Part shown: positions 33,091 through 42,341 of the stretch, in pieces
How positions within the stretch are numbered: the first letter of the stretch is position 1
Layout of the letters: each line of letters opens with the position of its first letter
IMG/VR virus record: IMGVR_UViG_3300020579_000008
Coordinates: 1-64,000 of that record
From: a virus
Reading direction: 5' to 3' (one strand)
Length of the DNA stretch: 64,000 nucleotides
The notes under the pieces: generated by a model
What the model was told of the DNA's origin: nothing
Seen by the model: the letters and a program-made list of their open reading frames with translations, nothing else
The model's database searches: none
Program-made: the position numbers and the translations under genes

Positions 33091-33137
33091 GGGGAATGCC
33101 TACCTATGCATGGGCATTCTCCGCGCATCTTCATAGG
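33091..33137 (+). promoter_or_regulatory. pseudoknot-type leader of the EndoVII-like gene, second stem covers the ribosome-binding site
   Basis: Stem 1 is GGGGAATGCC (33091-33100) with GGCATTCTCC (33113-33122), 10 pairs with one G-U. Stem 2 is CCTATG (33103-33108) with CATAGG (33132-33137). The 3' arm of stem 2 is the start of the AGGAGA serving ATG 33147. The arms are interleaved. Confidence 0.6.
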
Positions 33138-33146
33138 AGAAAAATA

Positions 33147-33800
33147 ATGCCGCATCATAAGAATACACATTGTAAGCATGGACATGAGTACACGGTAGAA
33201 AATACAAGGATATTACCTAACGGGGCAAGAGTTTGTCGAGCATGTAAGCGTGAATGGGCAAGAGAAAACACGGGATTAGAAGAGGGGGAAGTAAAGCAAA
33301 ATAAAAATCAGAACACTGACAAAACCCATTGTCTTCGTGGTCACGAGTTTACATCGGAAAACACATACATGAAGGGCGAACGTAGGATTTGTATAATTTG
33401 TAGGAATGCCGCCCAGCGCGATAGACAAAGGATTGCAGAAGCAAAATACAGAGCGTTAAAGAAATCCAGCCCTGAATTATGGGAAAAAGAAAGACGAAGA
33501 AGAAGGGCACAACAACTTAAAAGAGTCGGTTGGAATATTGATCTTTTTGAAGAGACCCTAAACCTGCAAGAAAATAAATGCGCCGTTTGTAGAACTGTTC
33601 TAGATATTAATGCTATAAAGAACGGCGCTACTAACCAGGCTCATGCTGACCATGAGCACGTAGAGCCTCCAAAGCCTAGAGGTATTTTATGTGGCAATTG
33701 TAATTTAGGCATTGGAAATTTAAAAGAAAACCCAGAAATTATGTTGGCAGCAATTGCCTACGTAACTAAATGGAAGGAAGAGAGGTCGTACGGGCCATAA
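33147..33800 (+). CDS. recombination endonuclease VII-type HNH nuclease with two N-terminal zinc motifs
   Basis: 217 residues from ATG 33147 (AGGAGA upstream). Two copies of C-xGHE-T-ENT-(n)-R-C--C lie in the first 90 residues. The C-terminal CAVCRTVLDIN..HADHEHVEPPKPRGILCGNCNLGIGNLKENPEIM is the EndoVII core with Asp-His and zinc cysteines. The frame is open upstream to 33096, but that part lies in the leader stem. It ends 16 bases before the fifth intron and is likely its homing partner. Confidence 0.86.
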   Translation: MPHHKNTHCKHGHEYTVENTRILPNGARVCRACKREWARENTGLEEGEVKQNKNQNTDKTHCLRGHEFTSENTYMKGERRICIICRNAAQRDRQRIAEAKYRALKKSSPELWEKERRRRRAQQLKRVGWNIDLFEETLNLQENKCAVCRTVLDINAIKNGATNQAHADHEHVEPPKPRGILCGNCNLGIGNLKENPEIMLAAIAYVTKWKEERSYGP

Positions 33801-35100
33801 TTTATCGCAGTTAGGTAAGTAATTGCCTCATCAATCAGCAATGATTGTTTGTAACCTAGAGAATTCGGTGGAACACCCGATAGGGTCAATACCGAGCCGA
33901 GCCCAGAAATGGGAAGGTGTAACGACTATCTCGAAAGAGAGTAGGGAACAGCGTTCCCGAAGCACTAGGGGTCCTGCAAAGGGATCAAGATATAGTCTGG
34001 ACTTATTAGTAATAATAAGAGAGTAAGCGGACGCGGCTTATTTGTAACAATAATCGACAGCATCATTAGACGCCTTTTCTGGATTAATCACCATAGCCGA
34101 TGCAGTGGACCTCCCTGAAGGCGCGAGTCCTAGAAATTGGGACGTTCAGTTTAACGTAGGTAGCGTACGCACCAGGTCCGGTTTATTGAGCGTGTACTCT
34201 TACGCGACCACATTAATAATCACTTCCTATGTTCTTCATTACGGTATAGCAGTGTTTGGGTATACTGGCGTAGAACCAACGGTTAATGAGGGGTTTTTGT
34301 TGTCCGGTTTTATAAACAACCTTTCATATCTGAATGGCCTCCAGGTATTTGTCGTTTCCGCGACAGCAACAACCTTCTCGGTTTTCTTGCCATTTAAGGA
34401 CGACGGTCCATTTTTCAATCTCACAGGTTCTGCGGTCTCCCTTTCAGGCGCATTCGCTGGGCCTAACCTAGGCAACACCGTAACTTCCACCGGGTGGACC
34501 AACCCCAGTGGAATCCTAGGTAACGTTTCTTACGCCTCGGCAGTCGGTGGCGCAGCCTTATCAGCAACAATGGTTCCTACGGCGGCAGGAAATGAGTCGT
34601 CTAGTAATCCGGCGTGGACCGCCCCTGGCAACGTATACACTACCGGCTCGGCATTCGCCCAAGTTACTCTATCTATCGCCGCAGGTGGTGGCGGAGGGGG
34701 CGGTGGTGGTGGCGGGGGTGGAGGTGGAGGGGGTGGCGGCGGAGGCGGTTGCTTCTCCGCAGCGGTTTCCGTTCGTACCCCAGAAGGTCTTATCGAGCTG
34801 GGAAATGCGCCCGGCACTCTCCAAGTTTCTAACGAAACCGGTACGCATAGTGCGCGGCTTATCGTTCACAAGGATTACAAAGGTTGGATGGTGGTAATCG
34901 AAGAGGATAAGCTTGTCACCATAGATCACGTTATGAGGTCCGGGGATAAATGGGAACCGGCTGGGCTTAAATATCACAATCTACGCCGAGTCTGGTTCGT
35001 GGGTACGGTCTTCGATTTACACGTTATCTCCGATAATGAGGCAGATCATCACTACATACTGTGGAACGGTGACATAGCCCATAACAAACAACTAAAATAG
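33790..35100 (+). CDS. tail hub N-terminal fragment with C-terminal Hint (intein-like) module, interrupted by a group I intron
   Basis: Exon 2 (34057-35100) is open and starts TASLDAFSGLITIADA; exon 1 is proposed as 33790-33816, where an ACG codon follows GGAAGAGAGG and reads GHNLSQLG. ACG initiation is unusual and uncertain. After a beta-rich tail part comes a run of 22 glycines, then the Hint module (34750-35097, 116 residues): Cys first residue (CFSAAVSV-TPEG), block B TIDH (TxxH), VFDLHVIS and terminal AHN before KQLK. No Ser/Thr/Cys follows the Asn, so full splicing is unlikely but cleavage is possible. The next gene looks like the rest of the same tail domain. Confidence 0.7.
33817..34056 (+). 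ncRNA. group I intron 5 (240 nt, no ORF) in the tail-hub gene
   Basis: P1 pairs TTAGGT with GCCTCA-like IGS (AGGT/GCCT plus an outer pair, U-G at the splice site after 33816). P2 is CAATCA/TGATTG. Core segments GAATTCGGTGGAACACC, ATACCGAGCCGAGCC, GTGTAACGACTATC (about 33917-33930) and AAGATATAGTCT (about 33987-33998) match capsid intron 3 closely. It ends after G 34056, joining in frame to exon 2. Confidence 0.78.
34684..34749 (+). repeat. poly-glycine codon tract (22 GGN codons)
   Basis: An uninterrupted run of GGN codons encodes the linker before the Hint module. The + strand is rich in runs of three or more G, so it could form G-quadruplexes in DNA or mRNA and is prone to slippage. Opposite-strand poly-proline frames are artefacts. 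Confidence 0.8.
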
Positions 35101-35112
35101 AAGGGAGTAACC

Positions 35113-38100
35113 ATGGCGGTATCCGCATTGCTGCTGGCAAGCAGTATAAACTTTAACATACCCAGTAGCGCTACCGTGCTTGGCATTTCCACGTCGTTCG
35201 CAGCGCAAGCCGTGGGCACCGGAACTCCCTCTATTAACATTGAACTTGCTTTAAACGGGGCACCGATAGGGTCGTATATAAACGTTCCTATCGGCAGCTC
35301 CCTGAAGACCTATACTCAGGGTTCTTCCGCATTTCAATGGGGAACTACGTTAACACCCGCCATTGTAGATGGCAGTTCGCTTGGCATTCTCCTGCAAGCC
35401 GAGTTGGACACCTCCGGGACCTCAGCGGTCAGCTCCACGTTTAGCGTAAACAACCTCTCGGTGTCGGTATACTACACCACGTCTTTGCTTTCTGAAATTT
35501 TGCAGGTCGAGACGTTTTCCTTTGCGGTACCGGCAACATCTGGTATATCCGGCATCGGGGTGAGCTTTGTTGCGTATTCCAGCCTTACTACTAACTTGTC
35601 GGTGCAGATGATTAAGGCCGAGGTGCCGGTTGGTACGCCGAAAAGCGTAACGCTAAGCAGCACACCTACTATCTACACGATTGGGGCATCGAACGATCTG
35701 TGGGGCACCACGTGGATTTCTTCTGATATCAACAACACAGGTTTCGGTGTACAGATAACCGGGTCGGGGGTTGGTACTACATTTGCCAAAGATTTAGATA
35801 TCTTGGCTTACCTTACTCCGTCTTTGGCTGATTTTCTGTACGTAAAAACATATGAGCAGAACAACGGGCAAATTACTACTCTTGCCTTAGATGATTCTGG
35901 AATCATGTGGAAGGAGGACGTTAACAATAACCCTAACGTTCTTTCCACGGCCTTGGTTGGTATTATTCCCGGTTCTTATGCCAAGAGCGCCACGGCGGAT
36001 AACCAAGAGTACATCATGTTCTCAGACCTCTCCATTGGCACGGAGAGACCCAGAGTTTTAAGCGGTAACACTTTTTATCCCCTGTCTCAAGTAGGACCGG
36101 GAGCACCGCCATCGTTCCAGGCATCAATCGGCTCGATAAGCAATATACTGAGCCTTAGCCATTATTCTCTATCTGGGAATGTAGTTACCTTTACCTATAC
36201 GGGTACTATGCCTACGGTAGGCAGCATTTATATTCTCAGCAATGTTGTTTCCTACCTAAACGGACAGTCGGTTATTGTACTTAGTACCGGATTATCGCCC
36301 ACCACGTTTGAGGTGCAATTTCAACACCCTGATGATATTGGCTCAGCAATTAATGGTACGGCCACGCCTACTTTTAGTTATTCCATCCAGTCGATTACGC
36401 AACCGGTGCCCTATTCTGGCATCGCAGAATTTTTGTGGAGCGCGGGTCCGGGACAGACTTCTCCGGGATCAACGGTTACGGTTTATTATAAGCACGATAC
36501 AACTGGTGGACAGGACCCAGGGTTATCTTCCACAACAAACCCTGTTTATGTTAACTTAGCACATGCTACAGGAGGGGCGGCACAGTTTAATGGTACATGG
36601 CTTGTTAATGGCACGGGATTAGGAAATCCTCCGGGGGTAGGGGGTAATTATTGGTACTTTACGTTTACTTATACGGCATCCGGTAGTTACAGTCAAATTT
36701 TTCCTCCAGGAAATCCTGTTTCATACCAAATTACCCTTGCAACCTTAACCACATCTACGCCCATCCCTAACCTTACAGCGGGTAGTCCGATTACTATTAC
36801 CGGGGTTACACCCACCGGTTGGAATAGCAACTGGACAATAGTTACACCCCTGACTAGCGGAGTTCTTAATATTAGTGGCACCCAGATGGATGCCTCCGGT
36901 AACGCCTCGTATACGTACAACGTACAAAGCGGGGCCGGTCCTTTAGTCGGGGAAATTGTTACTGTTACGAATTGTACCAATGCGGCTATATTTAATGCCA
37001 CCGGAGTTATTTCTTCTGTGGCAGGCGGAATATTTCAGATTGCCGGATTCCCGCCAAATCATCCCATACCGTTTGCGTTTGAAGCTAATGGCGTGGGTTC
37101 TACGTTTGGTACGCAGTTTACATTTGATCCCGGCGCAGTGGTCGCGGGCACTACCGGCCAATCTATTTTTGGCAACGCTGGTTCTGGTGGAAAGGTTACC
37201 ATTGTTGGCAGCTCGATTCAGCCTTTAGGGGCCGGTACTCGCCAAGCGGTAGTGTTCTTTATTACGCAAAGCGGCCTGGAGACTGCCGTGTCGCCGCCGG
37301 TAACATTTACCACGTCTTCTAACGCCAATGAACTAGAGGTTACTAATATTCCTATCGGCCCTCCAAATGTCATTGCAAGAGGCATAGCGATTACCGAGGC
37401 GGGCGCTAACGGTGTGCCGGGAGCTAGTTTTTACGTGATCCCTAACAACGTTGTGTTAACCGTGGGAAACACCGTCACTACGTACCCATCCACAATTATT
37501 AGGGATAATATTACCACATCTGCTAAGCTTTCGTTTACGGACGCGGTGCTCCTGTCTTCCCAAGAAATAGATGTGCAGGGCAACAACCTGTTTAATCTAA
37601 TCGAGCTGGGCAGTTCCGCTTGGTGCCTGCCTTACGCATCCCGCATGTTCTACGGAATGCAGCTAAACAAGGTTGATAACTTTAATAACCTCACGTTCGA
37701 TGGTGGTTACCTACCAAACCCAGGAGGTAACTTATTTCCACTTGGTTGGATTGGAACCGATGTAGCCAATACCAATCTTATTAACAGCCCGGTTACCGGC
37801 ATGTCTCTATACATCAAGAACGCCGGTTCTACGGTAAAGTCCGGGGTTGGTCTAGTTTATCAGACTGCCTACACGGACCCCTACCAAGTTCCAATAATTT
37901 TGCCGAATACCTTGTATTCCGTTAGAGTGGCAGCAAGCAATCCTTCTGGAAACGCGGTGGGGTCTCTGGTTATCGACTTGACGGACTTCAATACGGGAAT
38001 CGGATTTGGCATCACCTACGGAACGTTCTCGGTGCTGTTAGCCAGCATGTCTACGAATACTTCGGTATTTACTGGGGCATTGCTAACCACACCCTTTACA

Positions 38101-39378
38101 CAAGGCGTAAGCCCTGCTTTGCAACTAAGGGTGAGCTTAGCGAATGCCGGGCCGGGGGCCGATGTACAGGTGGACAGGATAGAGGTATTCCCGACTTTGG
38201 AGCCTTATCTGCTCACGCAGGTCTATGGCTCGTACATTGATAATTTGGAGGCGATAGATGCCAGCGGTTCCGGGGGGATTATTAATACCGCCTCGGAAAA
38301 TAGCCAAACGTGCACGGGCGGGTTCGTGATGCACGACATCATGTATTTGCTCAAAACGAACTCGCTTTATTCCACGCAAGATATCCCAACGAGCGAACCG
38401 GGAGGCTGGAGCCTCAGAGAGGTGAGTAATAAGGCCGGTTCTATTGGAATACATTCTTATTCCTCAGGCGAAGAGTGGGCAGTGATGGCGTGCCGTGCGG
38501 GGATTTATGGTTTTAACGGCGGGCAACCTGTTCCCATTAATTGGGAAATCAGACAAATTTGGGAAGCAATTAATTGGGACGCTGGTAAGACAATTGTATT
38601 GCGCAATGATGTAACTAATAAAATGATGTATTGTGCAATCCCTTTGCCGACCGGTACTGACCCAGTTACAGGTATAACTACAAAGTCTATAAAGTGGCTT
38701 CCTTTTGCCCCCTATAACCCGGCTCCTATATCTCCAAATGTTATGTTGGTTCTTAATTACCAAGCAATGGATTCTTTTGAGGAACTAATAGGAGCATCAG
38801 GAATTAGGACCACGATGTTTGGCACGCTTGCCGCTGTTGATATGAAGCGTAAGTGGACTATTTGGCAGATACCAAGTCCGTACATGGATTTTATTATGAG
38901 GCCAAATGGAATTGATACTCCTCTATTCGTGTGTAACGGAATTGATTCTTCAAAAATTTATGAATTCGAAGACAACCAATTTAGCGATGATGGTACAGCA
39001 ATTTTCAGCCTCTATACAACCTATGGGCATGTTAATGCTGCTAAGAGTGCGACCATACCCCTGTTCGGTTATCACGCGAAGAGATACACGGTATTTCAAG
39101 TGAACGCAAAAGGATCGGGTAACATGCAAGTTAGAGTTATACCTAATGTGCTTGAAGCTCGTTACCCTTATACTATACCAGGCGGAATTAATCTTTTTGA
39201 CCCAGCTAATGACGATGCCTTTAGACCTTTAAACATAAAAGGTAATAGAGTGTTTTTGGAATTTTCTACCAATGCCGTTGGTTCATGGTTCCAAGTTTCT
39301 AAATCACTGTTAACTGGCAAGGCCGATCCTTGGTCCAGTTTGAATCCGACCGGAGGATTAAATACCGGCATAAAATAA
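35113..39378 (+). CDS. large tail hub/nozzle-like structural protein
   Basis: 1,421 residues, ATG 35113 with AAGGGAG upstream, 12 bases after the Hint-bearing gene. The first 120 residues (SALLLASSINFNIPSSATVLGISTSF) begin in the middle of a beta-sandwich, and a full related copy follows (SEILQVETFSFAVPATSGIS). Further on are Ser/Thr/Gly-rich beta repeats and a C-terminal region with GGFVMHDIMYLLKTNSLYST, WAVMACRAGIYGFNGG and RKWTIWQIPSPYMDF, suggesting a beta-propeller-like nozzle as in P22 gp10-type proteins. The missing N-terminal strands appear at the end of the preceding protein. Confidence 0.6.
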   Translation: MAVSALLLASSINFNIPSSATVLGISTSFAAQAVGTGTPSINIELALNGAPIGSYINVPIGSSLKTYTQGSSAFQWGTTLTPAIVDGSSLGILLQAELDTSGTSAVSSTFSVNNLSVSVYYTTSLLSEILQVETFSFAVPATSGISGIGVSFVAYSSLTTNLSVQMIKAEVPVGTPKSVTLSSTPTIYTIGASNDLWGTTWISSDINNTGFGVQITGSGVGTTFAKDLDILAYLTPSLADFLYVKTYEQNNGQITTLALDDSGIMWKEDVNNNPNVLSTALVGIIPGSYAKSATADNQEYIMFSDLSIGTERPRVLSGNTFYPLSQVGPGAPPSFQASIGSISNILSLSHYSLSGNVVTFTYTGTMPTVGSIYILSNVVSYLNGQSVIVLSTGLSPTTFEVQFQHPDDIGSAINGTATPTFSYSIQSITQPVPYSGIAEFLWSAGPGQTSPGSTVTVYYKHDTTGGQDPGLSSTTNPVYVNLAHATGGAAQFNGTWLVNGTGLGNPPGVGGNYWYFTFTYTASGSYSQIFPPGNPVSYQITLATLTTSTPIPNLTAGSPITITGVTPTGWNSNWTIVTPLTSGVLNISGTQMDASGNASYTYNVQSGAGPLVGEIVTVTNCTNAAIFNATGVISSVAGGIFQIAGFPPNHPIPFAFEANGVGSTFGTQFTFDPGAVVAGTTGQSIFGNAGSGGKVTIVGSSIQPLGAGTRQAVVFFITQSGLETAVSPPVTFTTSSNANELEVTNIPIGPPNVIARGIAITEAGANGVPGASFYVIPNNVVLTVGNTVTTYPSTIIRDNITTSAKLSFTDAVLLSSQEIDVQGNNLFNLIELGSSAWCLPYASRMFYGMQLNKVDNFNNLTFDGGYLPNPGGNLFPLGWIGTDVANTNLINSPVTGMSLYIKNAGSTVKSGVGLVYQTAYTDPYQVPIILPNTLYSVRVAASNPSGNAVGSLVIDLTDFNTGIGFGITYGTFSVLLASMSTNTSVFTGALLTTPFTQGVSPALQLRVSLANAGPGADVQVDRIEVFPTLEPYLLTQVYGSYIDNLEAIDASGSGGIINTASENSQTCTGGFVMHDIMYLLKTNSLYSTQDIPTSEPGGWSLREVSNKAGSIGIHSYSSGEEWAVMACRAGIYGFNGGQPVPINWEIRQIWEAINWDAGKTIVLRNDVTNKMMYCAIPLPTGTDPVTGITTKSIKWLPFAPYNPAPISPNVMLVLNYQAMDSFEELIGASGIRTTMFGTLAAVDMKRKWTIWQIPSPYMDFIMRPNGIDTPLFVCNGIDSSKIYEFEDNQFSDDGTAIFSLYTTYGHVNAAKSATIPLFGYHAKRYTVFQVNAKGSGNMQVRVIPNVLEARYPYTIPGGINLFDPANDDAFRPLNIKGNRVFLEFSTNAVGSWFQVSKSLLTGKADPWSSLNPTGGLNTGIK

Positions 39379-39406
39379 TATCTCATAGCTTAGCGGCTTT
39401 GAGCTA

Positions 39407-39450
39407 GAGCTGGAACAGCCTGATACTGCTTCCAGCTCGATCTTATCAGG
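39407..39450 (+). promoter_or_regulatory. pseudoknot-type leader of the second GIY-YIG gene, second stem covers the ribosome-binding site
   Basis: Stem 1 is GAGCTGGAA (39407-39415) with TTCCAGCTC (39430-39438), 9 perfect pairs. Stem 2 is CCTGATA (39419-39425) with TATCAGG (39444-39450), 7 perfect pairs. The 3' arm of stem 2 provides the first bases of the AGGAGAG before ATG 39458. Confidence 0.62.
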
Positions 39451-39457
39451 AGAGAAA

Positions 39458-40087
39458 ATGATAGTATATTTAGTAACAAACAAACATAACGGAAAACAAT
39501 ATGTAGGGCAGACCGTAAAACCTCTTCAAACTAGATGGGCGCAGCATGGGAATGACACTTCTCATGTATCTCTCTTACGCAACGCTTTGAAAAAGTATGG
39601 AACAAATTCTTTCGTAATAGAAATTATCCATGAATGTCTGCATAAAGAAGAAATGGATTTTGTAGAAATATTCTACATTTCATTTTTGAATACTAAATCT
39701 CCTAATGGTTATAATTTAACAGACGGGGGAGAGGGAAGTTTAGGGCATACGCCTACAAAAGAAGCAAGAGTTAAAATGAGTTTGGCTAAGAAAGGATTAC
39801 TACCGCCAAAGCCCATAAAAAGGGGACAAAGGTTATCCCCGAGTACAGAAATTAAAAAGGGACAAAGATTATCTCCTAGTACTGAATTTAAAGCCGGATT
39901 TATTCCTTGGAATAAAGGTAAGTCGCATCTAAAAGGGGCGCTTAATCCTTTTTACCACAAAAAACATTCTCCCGAAGCTTTACAAAAAATGCGACTAGCT
40001 AAACTCGGTAGAAAGCAATCTCCAGAACATGTAGCTAAGAGAATGGCCAGTATATTAAAAAGGAAGGAACTAGATGGCTCACGGTGA
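39458..40087 (+). CDS. GIY-YIG homing endonuclease with NUMOD3 repeats
   Basis: 209 residues. IVYLVTNKHNGKQYVGQTVKPLQTRW is the GIY-YIG motif (here VYL and YVG) with the conserved Arg. The following helix has FVEIFYISFL with the metal-binding Glu. The C-terminal half has repeated SPEHVAKRMAS and TKEARVKMS NUMOD3 units. It is a paralog of the 8781 gene. Its end overlaps the next gene by 14 bases, so it is inserted exactly at a gene start. Confidence 0.87.
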   Translation: MIVYLVTNKHNGKQYVGQTVKPLQTRWAQHGNDTSHVSLLRNALKKYGTNSFVIEIIHECLHKEEMDFVEIFYISFLNTKSPNGYNLTDGGEGSLGHTPTKEARVKMSLAKKGLLPPKPIKRGQRLSPSTEIKKGQRLSPSTEFKAGFIPWNKGKSHLKGALNPFYHKKHSPEALQKMRLAKLGRKQSPEHVAKRMASILKRKELDGSR

Positions 40088-40703
40088 ACATGCAATTCTA
40101 GAAGGTGGCCGTGAACTCCCATTTCTAAGCCAACAAAACACTTATCTAGGTTCTATTCTTCAGCGCATCCTTGACGCCGTGAACCTTACCGCAAAGAACG
40201 CCGGTGTTTCATCCGTGGGCAAAATTGCACCCCCTGATCCGGTGGACAGTGTGAATATACAAGGTACTCAACTTGGTTCTAAATTAATCGCTCCTTCTGA
40301 AATATTGCATCTGACCTTAACTCATAATGGGCCTGTAAAGAAAAACGTCCAGTACATAACAGAAGTCGCTACGGACAGTAACTTTTCTAATCCGCATATT
40401 ATAGATCACGGATGTAGCCGCTCGGCATTCGTTCATCTTCCTACTTATCTTGACGATGGCGTTACTAAGCAAATCTATTATGTTCGCTCGTATCCGCAAT
40501 ATCCCGGCAGCGATCCCGCCAGACCGACCGTATTTGGGGGTCTAGCGCAGCCAATACAGGTGCAGATGACCGGTTCATCCGCAGGTACCTTACTACAGTC
40601 TACGGGCAGCGGAACTGCCTCTCCGACCGGTAATCAGGGCGGACACGGCTTGGGCAAGATTCTAGACAGACCGGCTACGGGGCCGAAACGTAATTTGGTG
40701 TAA
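40074..40703 (+). CDS. virion-associated protein (209 aa)
   Basis: Begins MAHGEHAILEGGRELPFLSQQNTYLGSILQRILDAVN and continues as a fibronectin-like beta domain (LHLTLTHNGPVKKNVQYITEVATDSNFSNPHIID, YYVRSYPQYPGSDP). The C-terminus is Gly/Ser-rich. It probably belongs to the tail surface. The start lies within the end of the GIY-YIG gene. Confidence 0.6.
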   Translation: MAHGEHAILEGGRELPFLSQQNTYLGSILQRILDAVNLTAKNAGVSSVGKIAPPDPVDSVNIQGTQLGSKLIAPSEILHLTLTHNGPVKKNVQYITEVATDSNFSNPHIIDHGCSRSAFVHLPTYLDDGVTKQIYYVRSYPQYPGSDPARPTVFGGLAQPIQVQMTGSSAGTLLQSTGSGTASPTGNQGGHGLGKILDRPATGPKRNLV

Positions 40704-40705
40704 CT

Positions 40706-40885
40706 ATGGCAGAGAAAAAACAAACGTTAAACTTGAAGATGTACGCCGGGGTACTATTCCCAGATGACTCCGTGCAAACGAGCGCACTTCTCTCCGGTTC
40801 GCCCGGTCAGCTAACACAGACGCAGATGCCCCCTGTTATTGACCCTACTGGTACCCTGACTCAAATTGATCTAGGTGTTTTCTAA
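40706..40885 (+). CDS. short fibre-anchor-like protein (59 aa)
   Basis: ATG 40706 to TAA 40883-40885. Contains LKMYAGVLFPDDSVQTSA and ends in LTQIDLGVF. The pattern of a short anchor (F-DG-x-QTTA-type) followed by a Gln/Pro/Thr-rich linker is seen at fibre N-termini. The stop overlaps the next ATG by one base. Confidence 0.55.
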   Translation: MAEKKQTLNLKMYAGVLFPDDSVQTSALLSGSPGQLTQTQMPPVIDPTGTLTQIDLGVF

Positions 40886-41526
40886 TGTCAATCGCAATCC
40901 AACATAAACGAGGCCTAAAAGCCAATCTACCCGCGTCTGGCGCGGCGGGTGAGTTCTTCGTAACAACGGATACCCATGAGATAACCATCGGTACCGGCGC
41001 GGGAACAAGCCCACTCAAGGTCGATGCGTCAAACGTAACTAATTTGCCCGCAGCAACTCAGCCTGTGAATGCGCAGACCGGTACAACGTACGCTATAGTT
41101 GGAGGAGACGCCGGTAAACTTGTTACGTTGTCTAATGCCTCCCCAGTGGCGGTATCAATTCCCCAAGCTGGAACCGGGTTGTTTACCAGTACTTTCTTTG
41201 TTGACCTACAAAATCTAGGGGCGGGTGCGGTAACCATTACACCGACCACTTCTACGATTAACGGCGCGGCGACCTTCGTTCTACAGAAGAACCAGGGCAT
41301 TCGCCTGAATTCCGATGGGGCTAATTACCAGGTTCAAACTGGTATGAAGCCGGCGAAGTTCACGGCGGTTGCTAACCAGTTCCTAACTAGCGTGGACGAC
41401 AGTGGCAACTTCTCGGCAGCACAGCCCGCGTTTACGAACATCTCGGGAACTTTGGTTGAAGGACAGTTGCCCAGCACCATTGACGGAGTAACAGGGCTAG
41501 CAACTATAGATTGCGGCACATTTTAA
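40885..41526 (+). CDS. tail fibre with tropism-determinant-like N-terminus
   Basis: 213 residues. [34 protein letters not shown] is the short fibre anchor motif (IQxRRG..A.LPA..GE..FxTDT..ItIGtG). A beta-rich body follows with regular strand repeats. The start overlaps the previous stop. There is no reverse transcriptase or template repeat nearby, so diversification is not suggested. Confidence 0.65.
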   Translation: MSIAIQHKRGLKANLPASGAAGEFFVTTDTHEITIGTGAGTSPLKVDASNVTNLPAATQPVNAQTGTTYAIVGGDAGKLVTLSNASPVAVSIPQAGTGLFTSTFFVDLQNLGAGAVTITPTTSTINGAATFVLQKNQGIRLNSDGANYQVQTGMKPAKFTAVANQFLTSVDDSGNFSAAQPAFTNISGTLVEGQLPSTIDGVTGLATIDCGTF

Positions 41527-41534
41527 AGGAAATT

Positions 41535-42341
41535 ATGAAACTATCTATTTCTACTTTGTTATTGCTGTTAAGTTCATACGTGGGCGCACAGTGTACGGCT
41601 ACGGTACCGCCGCCCGGTACAGATTGCCAAGGGCCGGTTAATGTGGTAGGTAATCCAACAGTTCAATCTGCAACTATTTTGAAAGATAATGGAAAGCCGG
41701 TTTCTGACCCCGCCGCAAATCTTTATATCCAAACAATTTTAAATGGGATCATTCAAGAATCCGATAATGGCGGACCTTACCATTCTCTTGTCGGCCCGCA
41801 AGGACCGGCGGGACCAATAGGTTTAACTGGCGCACAGGGTCCCCAAGGTGCCGCAGGAGCAACCGGTGCTCAAGGCCCAGCAGGCCCGCAGGGACAACCT
41901 GGTCCGCAAGGCTTAGTAGGCCCCACTGGTAATACTGGTCCCGCAGGTCCGCAAGGAAACCCAGGACCAGCGGGCGTAGCCGGAGCAACTGGCCCGCAAG
42001 GTTTGCAAGGCGTACAAGGTAACCCTGGTAACGACGGAGCAGTTGGCCCGGCTGGTCCTCAAGGTGTGCCGGGCGCAACCGGCCCGGCGGGCGCTGATGG
42101 TGCCCCTGGCCCACAAGGTCCTACTGGTCAGACAGGCCCAGCAGGGACAACCGGACCACAGGGTCCGACAGGCGCAACCGGGGCTACGGGGCCGCAAGGA
42201 CCTCAGGGTGTGCAAGGCGTACCAGGCATCGTCGTAGGTCAAACCTTTACTGGACTATTAACCTGCGTAGCAGATGCCCACCATTCCGTGGTGTATGGGT
42301 TCTCCACTACGTGTACCTATAAAATAATGGCGATTAAATAG
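41535..42341 (+). CDS. collagen-like protein with signal peptide
   Basis: 268 residues from ATG 41535 (AAAGGAAATT upstream). [19 protein letters not shown] is a Sec-type signal peptide, unusual for a fibre. Residues about 85-240 are Gly-X-Y repeats rich in GPQ, GPA and GATG, predicted to form a collagen-like triple helix. The short C-terminal domain has two Cys. It may be an exported filament or a virion spike assembled outside the cytoplasm; the signal peptide makes the second less simple. Confidence 0.75.
   Translation: MKLSISTLLLLLSSYVGAQCTATVPPPGTDCQGPVNVVGNPTVQSATILKDNGKPVSDPAANLYIQTILNGIIQESDNGGPYHSLVGPQGPAGPIGLTGAQGPQGAAGATGAQGPAGPQGQPGPQGLVGPTGNTGPAGPQGNPGPAGVAGATGPQGLQGVQGNPGNDGAVGPAGPQGVPGATGPAGADGAPGPQGPTGQTGPAGTTGPQGPTGATGATGPQGPQGVQGVPGIVVGQTFTGLLTCVADAHHSVVYGFSTTCTYKIMAIK

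Noticed and set aside
33096-33146. ATG 33096 as start of the endonuclease or as first exon of the tail gene
   Set aside because: It lies inside stem 1 of the leader, lacks a usable ribosome-binding site, and ATG 33147 has AGGAGA in place.
34530-34817. Antisense poly-proline ORF
   Set aside because: It is the mirror of the poly-glycine tract in a well-supported gene.
34105-35100. GTG 34105 as the start of the Hint-bearing protein
   Set aside because: No ribosome-binding site precedes it and the frame continues upstream to the intron end at 34057.
40885-41526. Diversity-generating retroelement target
   Set aside because: The fibre has a tropism-determinant-like anchor, but no reverse transcriptase, template repeat or A-biased variable repeat is present.
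41749-42242. Antisense ORFs over the collagen-like gene
   Set aside because: They arise from the Gly-X-Y codon repeat and have no ribosome-binding sites.
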